Below, in pieces: positions 1 through 8,654 of a stretch of 64,000 bases of DNA; the stretch's first letter is position 1; every line of letters starts with the position of its first letter. The notes beneath the pieces were generated by a model that had not been told where the DNA came from, did not search any database, and saw nothing but the letters and a program-made list of their open reading frames with translations. The stretch lies in the NCBI GenBank assembly GCA_042854365.1, contig AP031437.1, positions 2,976,001 to 3,040,000 on the forward strand. Direction: 5' to 3'. This DNA is from Anaeromassilibacillus sp001305115. GTDB taxonomy: Bacteria; Bacillota; Clostridia; Oscillospirales; Acutalibacteraceae. The position numbers and the translations under genes were made by a program.

Positions 1-2
1 GC

Positions 3-1421
3 CGGGTGCTCCGCCTACCTTACGCGCAAAAGAACAGCAGCGAAGTGCTGAATCTCTCCTATGTCATTACCTCTTCCGCGGACTTCCACCAGACGCTGGA
101 AAAGGTCGTGACCGGGTTAAACAGCGCCGGTTTCAGCAACCGCGATTACCGGGCGCAGGATGTGGACGTTCCGGTTGCAGCAGCGCCGAGCCCGGAAGCG
201 GAACAACTTCCCATTGTTCCGCTTCCCTCTGACGAACCGGATCTGCCGGAGGTAGACAGTACCGATTTAAAAGCGCGTCTTGATGCGGCGACGCAGGAGG
301 CAGAGCAATCCGTCCAAGAAGGAGCTGTGCAGTCCGATCCCATGCTGGCACAGGCGCTGCAACAGAATAAAATATATGAGGATGAGATCAACCAGGCAGA
401 TAATACTGCTTTGAGTCAGGCGCCCCTGGAGGTGCGCGACAAAATGAATCAATTCCGAATGAATGAAGAATTTGCAGAAGAAGCCTCTACCTTACGGTTC
501 CCTCAGTTTATGCTGGAGACCATTCCCAGCCTGTTTTCTGAGTCTCACGAAACACTGGAGCTGGAACATTTGGAGGGCGGGTTTTCTCTGCGGGATAAAG
601 ACGCCCATGTGGATTTCACCACCGTCAATGCTGAAATGGCACGGGTGGATGTGGACAACAGTAAGGACAGCACTGCAAAGGCGTGGCGGCTGTCTGGTGG
701 CGACAGTGCGTTCTTTCGGGAGTGGTTCAGCACTCAGCCCTCCGAAAAACGGCTTTCTCTGTGTAAGGGCATTATCAAGCAGAAACTGTCCAAGATGAAC
801 TGTGTCAACGACCGGGAACTGAACGAGTACATCGATCGTGTGATTGGTACCTTGAACGAAGATCAACTTTCTGAGCTGGAGCAGTCTCCGTACCCCTATG
901 TCGTGAAGATTCAGGGGAAAGTAAAAGAGTTGATTGCCCAACATCGCTTCTGCGTATTTGATACCTGGTTGGAACAGGATAAAATATCCTGCTTGCCCAA
1001 CTATGCGCTGCCAGGGGTGATCTCTCCCACTGCCTTTACCTCGATGACGCCGAAATCACTCTACACCGCCGAAGAAGAAATGAACGAGTATGAGTTTAGA
1101 GTGGTGTGGAGCCTATCTGAGTTGAACAACGTCAAGTGGTGGCATCGCAATATTTCCAGATTGGGATTCCAGATCAACGGCCCTATTCATGCTTACCCTG
1201 ACATCATTGTGATGCTCCACAGTGGGAAGGTGCTGATGGTGGAAACCAAGGGCGATCATCTGGACAACGACGAATCCAAAGAAAAAGCCAAGATTGGCGA
1301 TCAATGGGCGAAGTTGGCCGGAAAACAGTATAAGTATTACATGGTGTTTGAGACCAAACAACCGGATTATCCGGGGGCGTATTCTATGGAGCGTTTTATG
1401 GAAATTGTCAAAGGTATGTAA
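3..1421 (+). CDS. Type III restriction enzyme Res subunit, C-terminal part (5' truncated by window)
   Basis: The reading frame is open from the first bases and begins with RVLRLPYA, which fits the tail of helicase motif VI (QxxGRxLR) of superfamily 2 type III restriction enzymes. About 470 residues remain, so the ATPase motifs lie upstream of the window. Near the C-terminus, a PD followed by VETKG (PDIIVMLHSGKVLMVETKG) is the PD-(D/E)xK nuclease signature of Res proteins. The partner methylase gene (mod) is not visible and would be expected upstream. The stop at 1419-1421 lies about 100 bp before the left inverted-repeat arm. Seen: motif VI tail and nuclease motif. Inferred: function in type III restriction; a related DEAD/DEAH helicase-nuclease cannot be excluded. 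Confidence 0.8.
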   Translation, partial: RVLRLPYAQKNSSEVLNLSYVITSSADFHQTLEKVVTGLNSAGFSNRDYRAQDVDVPVAAAPSPEAEQLPIVPLPSDEPDLPEVDSTDLKARLDAATQEAEQSVQEGAVQSDPMLAQALQQNKIYEDEINQADNTALSQAPLEVRDKMNQFRMNEEFAEEASTLRFPQFMLETIPSLFSESHETLELEHLEGGFSLRDKDAHVDFTTVNAEMARVDVDNSKDSTAKAWRLSGGDSAFFREWFSTQPSEKRLSLCKGIIKQKLSKMNCVNDRELNEYIDRVIGTLNEDQLSELEQSPYPYVVKIQGKVKELIAQHRFCVFDTWLEQDKISCLPNYALPGVISPTAFTSMTPKSLYTAEEEMNEYEFRVVWSLSELNNVKWWHRNISRLGFQINGPIHAYPDIIVMLHSGKVLMVETKGDHLDNDESKEKAKIGDQWAKLAGKQYKYYMVFETKQPDYPGAYSMERFMEIVKGM

Positions 1422-1677
1422 TGACACGAGATCGAACCTCAGGCTTTAAACATGGAATCACTACGGCTTTTTCATGTGTCTTGCTGTATTCATGTGTTTT
1501 AAATCTTCTTCCTTTCCCAAAGACAAGGAAACAAAAGAAGAACCACAAAAGGTATCCGTCGCCCCGAAGGAAGGAGAGTGCCAGCTTTGGAAAATCCCCA
1601 CCCGAACGTTCTCGAGGAAAAGGAGCGTTTGAAAGCACAATGCTCGAGTGACCCTCTTCACAAGAACGTTTGATAAC

Positions 1678-1724
1678 AAAGAACTCTATCCCCGGCAATT
1701 TGTCGGGGATAGAGTTCTTTTTAT
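1678..1724. terminator. Terminator-like hairpin in left repeat arm
   Basis: A 17-bp perfect inverted repeat (aaagaactctatccccg, 1678-1694, with its complement at 1704-1720) is followed by TTTT, giving a rho-independent terminator that can work in either direction. It may end transcription from the Res gene. The same hairpin occurs in the right arm. Confidence 0.7.
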
Positions 1725-1799
1725 AGACGGGAAACCGTCCGTCGCATGAATCTGTAGATAAAGGGGGACTGGACTCCCAGGATGTCTCCTTCATTTCGG

Positions 1800-3240
1800 A
1801 ATAAACGATTCATAAGAGAGCGGGATACAGTGAAAAAGGGATAGATAAAAGCGTATGGACGCCAGAAGAGAGAGCGGAAATTGTCCATAGGCATATGGGT
1901 GAACATGTTTCGGTGAAACCATTGGAGAAGAGGGATAACGCAGATTGCAGCGTGGTTTGCTACTGAGTGAAAAGTTCATAGAAGGTAAATCCTCATTTGA
2001 GCATAAGGGACGTCCAGGAAATCCTTTCTCTGCTTTACATCCCAGTGAAGATCTTATAATAGAGCGGCTAGGGCTCATAGACGTCAAATTGGGAGTTGAA
2101 AAGGAACGGTAAAAAAGGATTGCAAGCGAAAGGGGCTGGTGTAAGCAAACACGTTATCGGATAGGGCAAGGGTTCGAAAGCGTAGAAAGATTAAGAACCA
2201 AATACCTGGTTTCATCTCTTTGCAATGGATGCCTGTCCATCCAGCTGGTTATGACAAGTGGAGAACCCGAAGGATAAACCGAATACATATGAGTATCATA
2301 GGCTTCTGCTACCAAGGTTAATGGAAGAACAACACAAGGAGCACCCTTCTCACGGACATCACATGTTGGCACAAGGCGTATTTGATGCAACTGGATGCTT
2401 TCTCATAATTTTTGCCCATACATGCTGCAAACAGGACCGTATCCGTTCACAGGCGGAAAAACACCCATATAAAAAGATGGGAAGAACATGTTCGACTCCC
2501 CATGTAATAGCAGGAAACTGGAATGTCAACCACCCTGTTGGAATCGTAGTATCCGACATGACTATCTTTAAAAACGGAATAAAAATGAGGAATGGACATT
2601 GTGGATCGATCCATTTAACAATAGCGCTGGGGAATCCCTCCCCAAGCCGCGGTTGTTTTCATATAGATTCATCAGCGTACGTTTAAGAAATCACAGTCGG
2701 GAAGGGCGGTGTGTGCAAATGCATCAAAAGCGAATCCCCCTGCGTATGTGTGCAGGATGCGGAGAAAGCAAGCCGAAAAAAGAACTGGTCCGGGTGGTCC
2801 GTTCGCCGGAAGGCGAGATTTCCCTAAGGTTCTTACATGCCAGGCAACACCGAGCCAAGGCGGTACTGTGTGATATTCCTATTTCGACTGCCTCAAGAAG
2901 TCTAAACAACTTGCTGGAAAAAGGAGAAGCAGACGCCACAGAGAGACTTATATACCGGCCGGGTCTTTGTTTACGCCTCACCGGCCTTCGTTAAGGCTCA
3001 CGGCAATTATGGCATACCACGCTCCATATCTCGAGCAGGAACTCCAACCGATCATGCAATTATGGAAGCGTTAAATGGTTGAAGCAAGGAGAGTTACACC
3101 TTGCCCTCGACTTAGAGAATACAGAAATGTTCCCAAACGGTTGGACGAGTATGTTTACTAGTTCAATCACCAGCGGCCTGTGGCTGCCCTGAATGATAAA
3201 CCCCCAGTTCAGTACAAGACCGAACTGGGGGTTCTGATTC
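1800..3240 (+). mobile_element. Decayed IS3-family insertion element (orfA and orfB relics), left copy
   Basis: Piecing frames together gives an IS3 orfA relic (WTPEERAEIVHRHMGEHVSV, then WVKSF, GRPGNPFSALHPS and a charged helix) at about 1830-2190. An orfB relic follows at about 2210-3240: EEQHKEHPSHGHHML, AHTCCKQDRIRSQAEKHPYKK, GNWNVNHPVGIVVSDMTIFK, then after an interruption SRAGTPTD, EALNGW, FNHQRP and PVQYKTELG. These follow the order of IS3/IS150-type transposases. Many frameshifts and stops break it, so it cannot encode active transposase. About 240 bp of ylxR sequence sits where the middle of orfB should be. A hairpin with 12-bp arms (aacccccagttc) lies at the orfB 3' end near 3200-3225. 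Terminal inverted repeats were not identified. Confidence 0.8.
2719..2993 (+). pseudogene. ylxR: ylxR (RnpM-type RNA-binding protein) fragment, left copy
   Basis: The frame from 2719 reads MHQKRIPLRMCAGCGESKPKK and then ELVRVVRSPEGEISL, the hallmark N-terminus of YlxR family proteins (CxGC motif, RVVRxPEG). After that point the frame changes: residues matching the YlxR C-terminal half (DCLKKSKQLAGK) appear in another frame, so the gene is broken. YlxR normally lies between nusA and infB; neither is here. The fragment is embedded in the decayed IS3 element, so it is displaced. The right-arm copy carries an extra one-base deletion in the N-terminal part. Confidence 0.72.
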
Positions 3241-3515
3241 TATGGTGGTTTTTAGTGCCTGCTTTTCTTTGAAAAATGCACAGAGCTGGCGGGTTGGCAT
3301 ATGTGGGCAAAGTTCTTTGGTTTTATCCGGACCTGAAGGCGCCGGCGCATCTGCCACTTGCAACAATTTGTTCCTTGCTGTTCATGAACGGGCCTGCACA
3401 TTCTTCGCGCATTGCCCGATCCAGCCCATGATCTGTTTCCGCTGGCTTTGAATGTGCTCTGCAATCTGCTGTAACGTTCTTGCCCGTGGCGTCTATATAT
3501 CGCGCTGGCGCCCGC

Positions 3516-4640
3516 TTATCTTGAAAAATACAGCAGCCGAGAATAGACCTCTAGCAAACGCGGATACGCATATTCAAAAAAGGACTTGTAGGCATCGCAA
3601 AGATAGTTTTTGCCTAGACCATCCGAAAAAAAATCCCGGTCCCGACGGCACCCGCCCCGACAGAGCGAAAACCAACGGCATTGCCGGCATTCCTCCGGCT
3701 GGTATTGGCTCTGTTCGACAAAGCGGAGCTGTTCCCGCTGCCGGTCGATTTGTTCCAGGGTGTCGGTCAGGAAATTACCCAGCTTATAGTGATCCAGCAT
3801 GTAAAAATCACAGGGATAGACACTTCCATCCGCTTCGACCACATACTGCAGGCTACATTGACCTCCCATTGCACAGACTTGCGGAGGTTGTCCATCCAAA
3901 ATCAACAAAAGATTATCAAAGTATTGGTGGAATTGCCGCGCTCCTTTCTTGATCTGCTGGTACCAAAGATCAAAGGCATCCTTTAGATACTGTGCATACC
4001 GTTCCGAAGTAAGCGACCAGGGATGCAGCCCCCTCGGTTCATCAAGCGGATCGAGACAGGGAATGAACTGTTGATATGCAAATGCATTTCGAAGAAAAAA
4101 AGTATGTATTTTGCGATAATTCCGGCACCCTGCACGGGTCAAAACGGCAAGAATATTGGTATCCACATGGAATTTTTTTAGCAATTGCAACGCGTTCATA
4201 ACGCGCTGGAAGGTCCCTTTTCCCTGTAGGTCTACTCGGTTTGCATCGTGGAGGTCCCGCGGACCGTCCAAGGAAACCCCTACCAAAAAGTGATGTTCTG
4301 CAAGAAAACGGCACCAGTCTTCATCGATCAGGAGCCCGTTGGTTTGAAGGGAATAGGAGATCGAACAGCGATTGACATTGAGCTCCTCTGCCAGCTGTAC
4401 GGCGGTTCGGAAAAAATCTAGCCCAGCCAATGTGGGTTCTCCGCCCTGAAACACAATCGAGCAATGGCGGGTGCAGGCAGTCAATGCCGTACGCAGGGTA
4501 TTTTGAAGGACTTGAACCGACATGAAGCCAAAATTTTCTGTAGCGCGTTTTTGCATCTCATCCATATAAAAACAATATTTACACCGCATATTGCACAGGC
4601 CGCTGGCCGGCTTTAGCATGATGGTGATACAGGGCCTCAT
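3516..4640 (-). CDS. Anaerobic sulfatase-maturating enzyme (radical SAM/SPASM)
   Basis: The protein of 374 residues starts MRPCITIMLKPASGLCNMRC. The radical-SAM cluster motif CxxxCxxC is at residues 16, 20 and 23 (CNMRCKYC). The FQGGEPT segment and a Cys-rich C-terminal SPASM region (CAMGGQCSLQYVVEADGSVYPCDF, CRQCRWFSLCRGGCRRD, LCDAYKSF) match anSME enzymes, which convert an active-site Cys or Ser of sulfatases to formylglycine without oxygen. The ATG at 4640 is preferred over an upstream in-frame start at 4760 because GGAGG lies 8 nt before it. It is 116 bp behind the LacI gene on the same strand. Its likely client is the Cys-type sulfatase at 13943. Codons 200-374 lie inside the inverted repeat, so the 3' half exists twice in the window. 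Confidence 0.9.
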   Translation of the reverse strand: MRPCITIMLKPASGLCNMRCKYCFYMDEMQKRATENFGFMSVQVLQNTLRTALTACTRHCSIVFQGGEPTLAGLDFFRTAVQLAEELNVNRCSISYSLQTNGLLIDEDWCRFLAEHHFLVGVSLDGPRDLHDANRVDLQGKGTFQRVMNALQLLKKFHVDTNILAVLTRAGCRNYRKIHTFFLRNAFAYQQFIPCLDPLDEPRGLHPWSLTSERYAQYLKDAFDLWYQQIKKGARQFHQYFDNLLLILDGQPPQVCAMGGQCSLQYVVEADGSVYPCDFYMLDHYKLGNFLTDTLEQIDRQREQLRFVEQSQYQPEECRQCRWFSLCRGGCRRDRDFFSDGLGKNYLCDAYKSFFEYAYPRLLEVYSRLLYFSR

Positions 4641-4756
4641 GATAGATTCCTCCACAGTATGCCCCAAACGATTCAGCCCAGATCTTACCGGAGCATACGG
4701 GAAAAGGCCTGGGAACTCGGCCGTTCCAAAGAAACATCTCTGGATCAGGCAGGAAA

Positions 4757-5761
4757 TCAAATCGATGAATTGACGACAATGTCACTTTTTAAGACCTGAT
4801 GAGACCAGGGGGCGCCCGGTGTGTTGAGCCGCTTTAAAATGGTTTTTCCAGCGAGAGTTCCCAACGTGCGGCCGGGCATATTGATCCAGCGCATCCCTGG
4901 ACAAGGATAGACATAAGGGGGGTTGAACAGGCCGACAATCTCTACGTCTTTGACTGGGGAAAGGTTCCGCTCGGAAAGGCAGCGGAGTGCTTCTTGCGTC
5001 ATGACATTGGTTGACACCAGAATGGCTGTTACGCCGTTGTCCAGCATATTGGCGACCTGCTGGTAGGCTGCACCCGCATCCTGTGCGTTTGCCGTCGAGT
5101 CTGCCTGGCAGATGAAAGCGTTTTTGGGGGTCCAGTGTTCTGCGGCGAGGGCGTCCTGAAAACCGCGAAGGCGTTCCATCGTGGTCTTGAGGTCGTCGTC
5201 GCTGGCCAGGTAACCGATTTTTTGATGGCGTCCGGAACGAAGAAACGATAGAGTGATCTCATAAACGGAATCGTATGTGGATACAGTCAGTGTGTCGCAC
5301 CGGCAGTTGTCCAGCACACGGTCGATCAGGAGAACAGGAAGATTTTTGGGCACGACATCTGCAATGTCCTGGAAGTCCAGGAGAGTGGAGATTGCGATAA
5401 TACCGTCTACCAGGCCGGAACTCAGGTAACGGAAGCTCTGTATTTCCTTTTTAGGGTTCTCCTTGGAGTTGCTGATCAGCAGAGAGTAACCGGCGGACCG
5501 AATGACGGACTCGACGGCCTCAATAATATTGAAAAAATAGGAGTTTGCAAAAGTTGGGGTAATAAAGCCAATGGTATTTTTTTTTCCGGTCTTCAAGTTA
5601 CGTGCGGCAAGATCTGGGACATAAGAGAGCGTTTCGATGGCCTCCAGGACAACTTTCTTTGTCTGGTTGGAGACAAAGCGAGTGCCGTTGATGACATGGG
5701 AGACAGTGGCGGTAGAGACGCCGGCAAGTTTGGCGACATCTTGGATGGTTGAGCGCGGCAT
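4757..5761 (-). CDS. LacI-family transcriptional regulator
   Basis: About 334 residues. The N-terminus (MPRSTIQDVAKLAGVSTATV then SHVINGTRFVSNQTKKVV) is a textbook LacI helix-turn-helix plus hinge, followed by a periplasmic-binding-type effector domain (GFITPTFANSYFF, DGIIAIS, VDAILVSTNVMTQEAL-like segments). I use ATG 5761 rather than GTG 5770 because AGGTAGGTG sits just before it. It is divergent from the transporter/sulfatase operon, and the long shared upstream region holds palindromic sites of LacI type (acgtaaacgat at 5866-5876 and cgtttacgtaaacg at 6483-6496). It most likely represses the island until a sugar-like inducer is present. The effector is unknown. Confidence 0.93.
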   Translation of the reverse strand: MPRSTIQDVAKLAGVSTATVSHVINGTRFVSNQTKKVVLEAIETLSYVPDLAARNLKTGKKNTIGFITPTFANSYFFNIIEAVESVIRSAGYSLLISNSKENPKKEIQSFRYLSSGLVDGIIAISTLLDFQDIADVVPKNLPVLLIDRVLDNCRCDTLTVSTYDSVYEITLSFLRSGRHQKIGYLASDDDLKTTMERLRGFQDALAAEHWTPKNAFICQADSTANAQDAGAAYQQVANMLDNGVTAILVSTNVMTQEALRCLSERNLSPVKDVEIVGLFNPPYVYPCPGMRWINMPGRTLGTLAGKTILKRLNTPGAPWSHQVLKSDIVVNSSI

Positions 5762-5864
5762 AGTCAACACCTACCTGTTCATAAAGAAAAATTTCTGTTT
5801 TAATTGATCAAATTGCAAATTCATAGCTGATTAAATTATACGGTAGTGCCGGTTGGGTGTCAAC

Positions 5865-5946
5865 TACGTAAACGATAAAATAGAAGATTTTTGGCTAAAT
5901 GATAGTAAAAATAAGCAAAATTTGTTCGAAAATACGTAATCGTTTA
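5865..5946. promoter_or_regulatory. Candidate LacI-type operator sites near the regulator gene
   Basis: Two elements share the half-site of the strong operator at 6483: tacgtaaacgat (5865-5876) and tacgtaatcgttta (5933-5946). They lie 104-185 bp upstream of the LacI start in an A/T-rich stretch, so they could serve autoregulation or looping with the downstream site. The rest of the 859-bp divergent gap (about 5950-6440) holds no gene that I recognise. Confidence 0.5.
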
Positions 5947-6444
5947 ACTTTTGCACAAGAACCCAATAGCACTTTTGGAGAAAACGGATATATCCCAAAC
6001 AGCGCAAATCGACTTTCACAGATGCTGTAAAAGGAAAGCCGGGCTGGATAAGGCCCCTTTCTTATGGGGCTGTGAAAAAATTGAGCATGGAGGCGTTGGC
6101 TGCCCAAGAATGGCACCATTTGAGGCGCTCTACTTATGGAGGCGTTCCTATTGCAACGGATCGAATTTCCCTATGGCACAACTCCGCCGTTTCCTTTCTA
6201 GCCGAATTCTGCACAGAAGAAAGGTTGAAATAGCTGTGTCTCACATATCGCTGTAGCAAGTGGGGAATATTGATTGCATTCTCCGTTATAAAAACAGATC
6301 ATTGATCCATGATTTCTAAAAGGGACGAACAAAAAGATTGGGCTCATGCATCACAAGACATAATCAAATGAGAAAAATACCAGCAAAAACAGACACAAAT
6401 AGACTTCCATCTTCTGGAATCGGGGAAAATGCACAAAATCTGTC

Positions 6445-6496
6445 TTGACAACGAATAAAAAGTATGATATAAGTTATTCAAACGTTTACGTAAACG
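6445..6496 (+). promoter_or_regulatory. Sulfatase-island promoter with overlapping LacI operator
   Basis: TTGACA (6445-6450), a 17-bp spacer and TATAAG (6468-6473) form a good sigma-A promoter. The perfect 14-bp palindrome cgtttacgtaaacg (6483-6496) starts about 9 bp after the -10 box, over the expected transcription start. That is where a LacI-family repressor would block initiation. About 125 nt of leader precede the binding-protein gene. Confidence 0.75.
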
Positions 6497-6620
6497 ATTT
6501 AACACACGAGGTTCATGAATTTTTGGACATACCAACGGCGATGACAATCACCATGCAAAGCGGAAATTAGTTCCTTTGGGGACTTGGTTTCAATTCAATT
6601 TACAGAAAAGAGGAGTAAAA

Positions 6621-7754
6621 ATGAAGAAGTTCAGAATGGCCCGTCTATTGACCACAGTGCTGCTGGTGATGACGATGGTTGCGTCCATGAGTGCTTGCGC
6701 TCCGGATCAAACCAATCCTTCCGATGGCGCATCCACTCCTGGAGAAGCCTCCGGGTCCGGCGAAAACGAATCCCTGCGGACCGTTACCTTTGGCCTGCAG
6801 ACCGCTACCAACAGCTTGCCCTTCTACATTGCAAAGGAGGAAGGCTTCTTTGAAGAAGAAGGAATCAATGCAGAATTTCTGGTTTATACCTCCGGCGGCG
6901 CTCAGATTGAGGCTGCTGCGTCCAATGCGTGGATGTTCGGCACCGGCGGCGTATTCCCTGCCATTACCGGTATGCTCAACATCGATATGCGCGTAGTCGG
7001 TTCCTGCATGTCCGACGACGCCATGGTAGACCTGTGGGTACGGCCCGACAGTCCCATTGCGCAGAGCGGCCCCGGACATTGTGAAGAATACCCCACATTG
7101 TACGGGACCAAGGAGGATTGGGATGGCATTACCGTGCTGGGACCGGTCAATACAACCGGGCATTATTGCCTGGTGCGTGCACTGGATGCATTCGGTTTGT
7201 CCCTGTCCGATGTGAATGTCACCAACATGGAGGTCAACTCCGCCAATACCGCTTTCCGTGCGGGCGAAGGCGATGCAATTATCTCTTGGCTTGCCCTGTC
7301 CGTCGATGCAGCCAGCGAGGGCTGGGTCAAAGCGGCCGTACTGTCCGAAGTGGGCGCAGATTCTCCTTCGATGATCTATGCGACGGAAGAAGCTTGCCAA
7401 GATCCGGAGCTGGTGGAGACCGTTTTGAAAGTTTACTATGAGACAGCGCAATGGATTGAAGAAAACCCAGACAAGGCTACGGACTACTATTATGACCTGC
7501 TGTACAACAACGGCGTCACAGCGACAAAGGAAGAGTGCCGCGCAGTTCTGGATGGTATTCCGTACCACACCTTGGAACAATCGAAACACTACATGAACAA
7601 AGGGGAAGACGGCGAGCGGTATATGATGCATTGCTTCGAGGACATCATGGATTATTTGATCTCCCAGGGGTCTTATACGGAAGCCGATTTGGAGACCATC
7701 AAGGAGCTGGATTTGATGCCTGACGAATACATCAACGCAGTCACCCTGGAGTAA
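6621..7754 (+). CDS. ABC transporter substrate-binding lipoprotein, NMT1/SsuA-like
   Basis: About 377 residues from ATG 6621, chosen because AGGAG lies 5 nt upstream (an in-frame start at 6576 lacks this). The N-terminus MKKFRMARLLTTVLLVMTMV ends in a lipobox-like ASMSAC, followed by a Ser/Gly/Glu-rich linker. The mature part opens TVTFGLQTATNSLPFYIAKE then EGFFEEEGINAEF and GAQIEAAASNAWMFGTGG, the pattern of NMT1/SsuA/TauA binding proteins that capture sulfonates, nitrates or pyrimidine-like ligands. It is first in an eleven-gene run and is followed by two permeases and two ATPases. Substrate is inferred only from context: a sulfated or sulfonated small molecule. Confidence 0.88.
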   Translation: MKKFRMARLLTTVLLVMTMVASMSACAPDQTNPSDGASTPGEASGSGENESLRTVTFGLQTATNSLPFYIAKEEGFFEEEGINAEFLVYTSGGAQIEAAASNAWMFGTGGVFPAITGMLNIDMRVVGSCMSDDAMVDLWVRPDSPIAQSGPGHCEEYPTLYGTKEDWDGITVLGPVNTTGHYCLVRALDAFGLSLSDVNVTNMEVNSANTAFRAGEGDAIISWLALSVDAASEGWVKAAVLSEVGADSPSMIYATEEACQDPELVETVLKVYYETAQWIEENPDKATDYYYDLLYNNGVTATKEECRAVLDGIPYHTLEQSKHYMNKGEDGERYMMHCFEDIMDYLISQGSYTEADLETIKELDLMPDEYINAVTLE

Positions 7755-7819
7755 CCGGGATTCCGGCCTGGATTTGCAAATCGTATGCAGCCGTCGCCGG
7801 AACGAGAAGGAGTTGTAGC

Positions 7820-8647
7820 ATGAATACCAATCAAGAAAAGCTTACAAAAGCCATCGCACGGGAACGTAAGCATATCAAGAATAAAAGTAGAAACTTATTG
7901 TTTACCTCAATCATTAGCATCGTTGTCCTGTTAGCCCTATGGGAACTATCCGTCCAACTCGGTTGGATTACCACTCGCTTTTTCTGTGCGCCGTCTGAGG
8001 TACTCAACGCGCTGATTGAAAAACTGACCAATCGGGCGCCGGACGGGGCAACCCTGCCCGTGCACATTCTTTCCAGTATGAAAATCTCCATGATCGGTTT
8101 TTTGATGGCGGTTTTAATCGGAACGCCCTTGGGGCTTCTGATGGGATGGTACAAGCCGGTGGATAAGTTTATCCGGCCGGCGTTCAACCTCATACGCCCC
8201 ATCCCCGCAGTCGGATGGATTCCACTGATGATTGTGCTCCTGGGGATTGGGCTGGCTCCAAAGGTTTTTATTGTTTTCCTGTCCGCTTTCGTAGCGGTGG
8301 TTCTCAACTCCTATGCAGGGATCAAGCTGACCAATCGGGCCATGATAAACGTATCAAAAACCTGTGGGGCATCCAATTTTACAATTTTTCGCCGGGTGGG
8401 AATCCCGTCTGCAATGCCAATGGTCTTCACTGGTTGGAAGGTAGGACTGGGGCTCTCCTGGTCAACGTTGGTGGCGGCCGAAATGTTGGCGTCCAACGAT
8501 GGTCTGGGCTATATGATCCTGGCTGGCCGGCAGTTTATGCGCGTAAACTTGATTATGGTCGGCATGCTGACCATCGGTGTGATCGGTCTGATTTTGTTCG
8601 CCCTACTGAACTGGCTGGAAAAAATAGTACTGAAATGGAGGCAGTAG
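7820..8647 (+). CDS. ABC transporter permease, SsuC/TauC-like (first)
   Basis: 275 residues with six or so hydrophobic segments and the BPD_transp_1 coupling region (NVSKTCGASNFTIFRRVGIP then SAMPMVFTGWKVGLGLSW), the EAA loop of this permease family. The N-terminus is short, charged and cytoplasmic. The start ATG is preceded by AAGGAG. It lies 65 bp after the binding-protein gene and 7 bp before a second permease, so the pair probably forms a heterodimeric channel rather than the usual SsuC homodimer. Confidence 0.9.
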   Translation: MNTNQEKLTKAIARERKHIKNKSRNLLFTSIISIVVLLALWELSVQLGWITTRFFCAPSEVLNALIEKLTNRAPDGATLPVHILSSMKISMIGFLMAVLIGTPLGLLMGWYKPVDKFIRPAFNLIRPIPAVGWIPLMIVLLGIGLAPKVFIVFLSAFVAVVLNSYAGIKLTNRAMINVSKTCGASNFTIFRRVGIPSAMPMVFTGWKVGLGLSWSTLVAAEMLASNDGLGYMILAGRQFMRVNLIMVGMLTIGVIGLILFALLNWLEKIVLKWRQ

Positions 8648-8654
8648 ACGAGAT

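Larger units (their letters stand above)
1527..4043. repeat. Left arm of a ~2.5-kb inverted repeat
   Basis: This stretch reappears as its reverse complement at 17368-19882. The inner edge is at gatgaaccg: similarity stops at 4043 here and at 17368 on the right. The outer edge is at ggaaacaaaa (1527 here, 19882 there). Arm lengths are 2517 and 2515 bp by coordinate; I see only scattered substitutions and single-base indels, so identity is high (by eye above 95%, not computed). Content in order: a terminator hairpin, a decayed IS3-type element interrupted by a ylxR fragment, about 280 bp of unrecognised sequence, and the last 175 codons of the sulfatase-maturase gene. Confidence 0.93.

Noticed and set aside
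2258..2686. Intact hypothetical gene in left repeat (142 residues)
   Set aside because: Its residues match an IS3 orfB with frameshifts; it is a fragment of the transposase relic.
6645..7631. Minus-strand frame opposite the binding-protein gene
   Set aside because: The plus-strand gene has a lipobox, ribosome site and family motifs; the minus frame has none.
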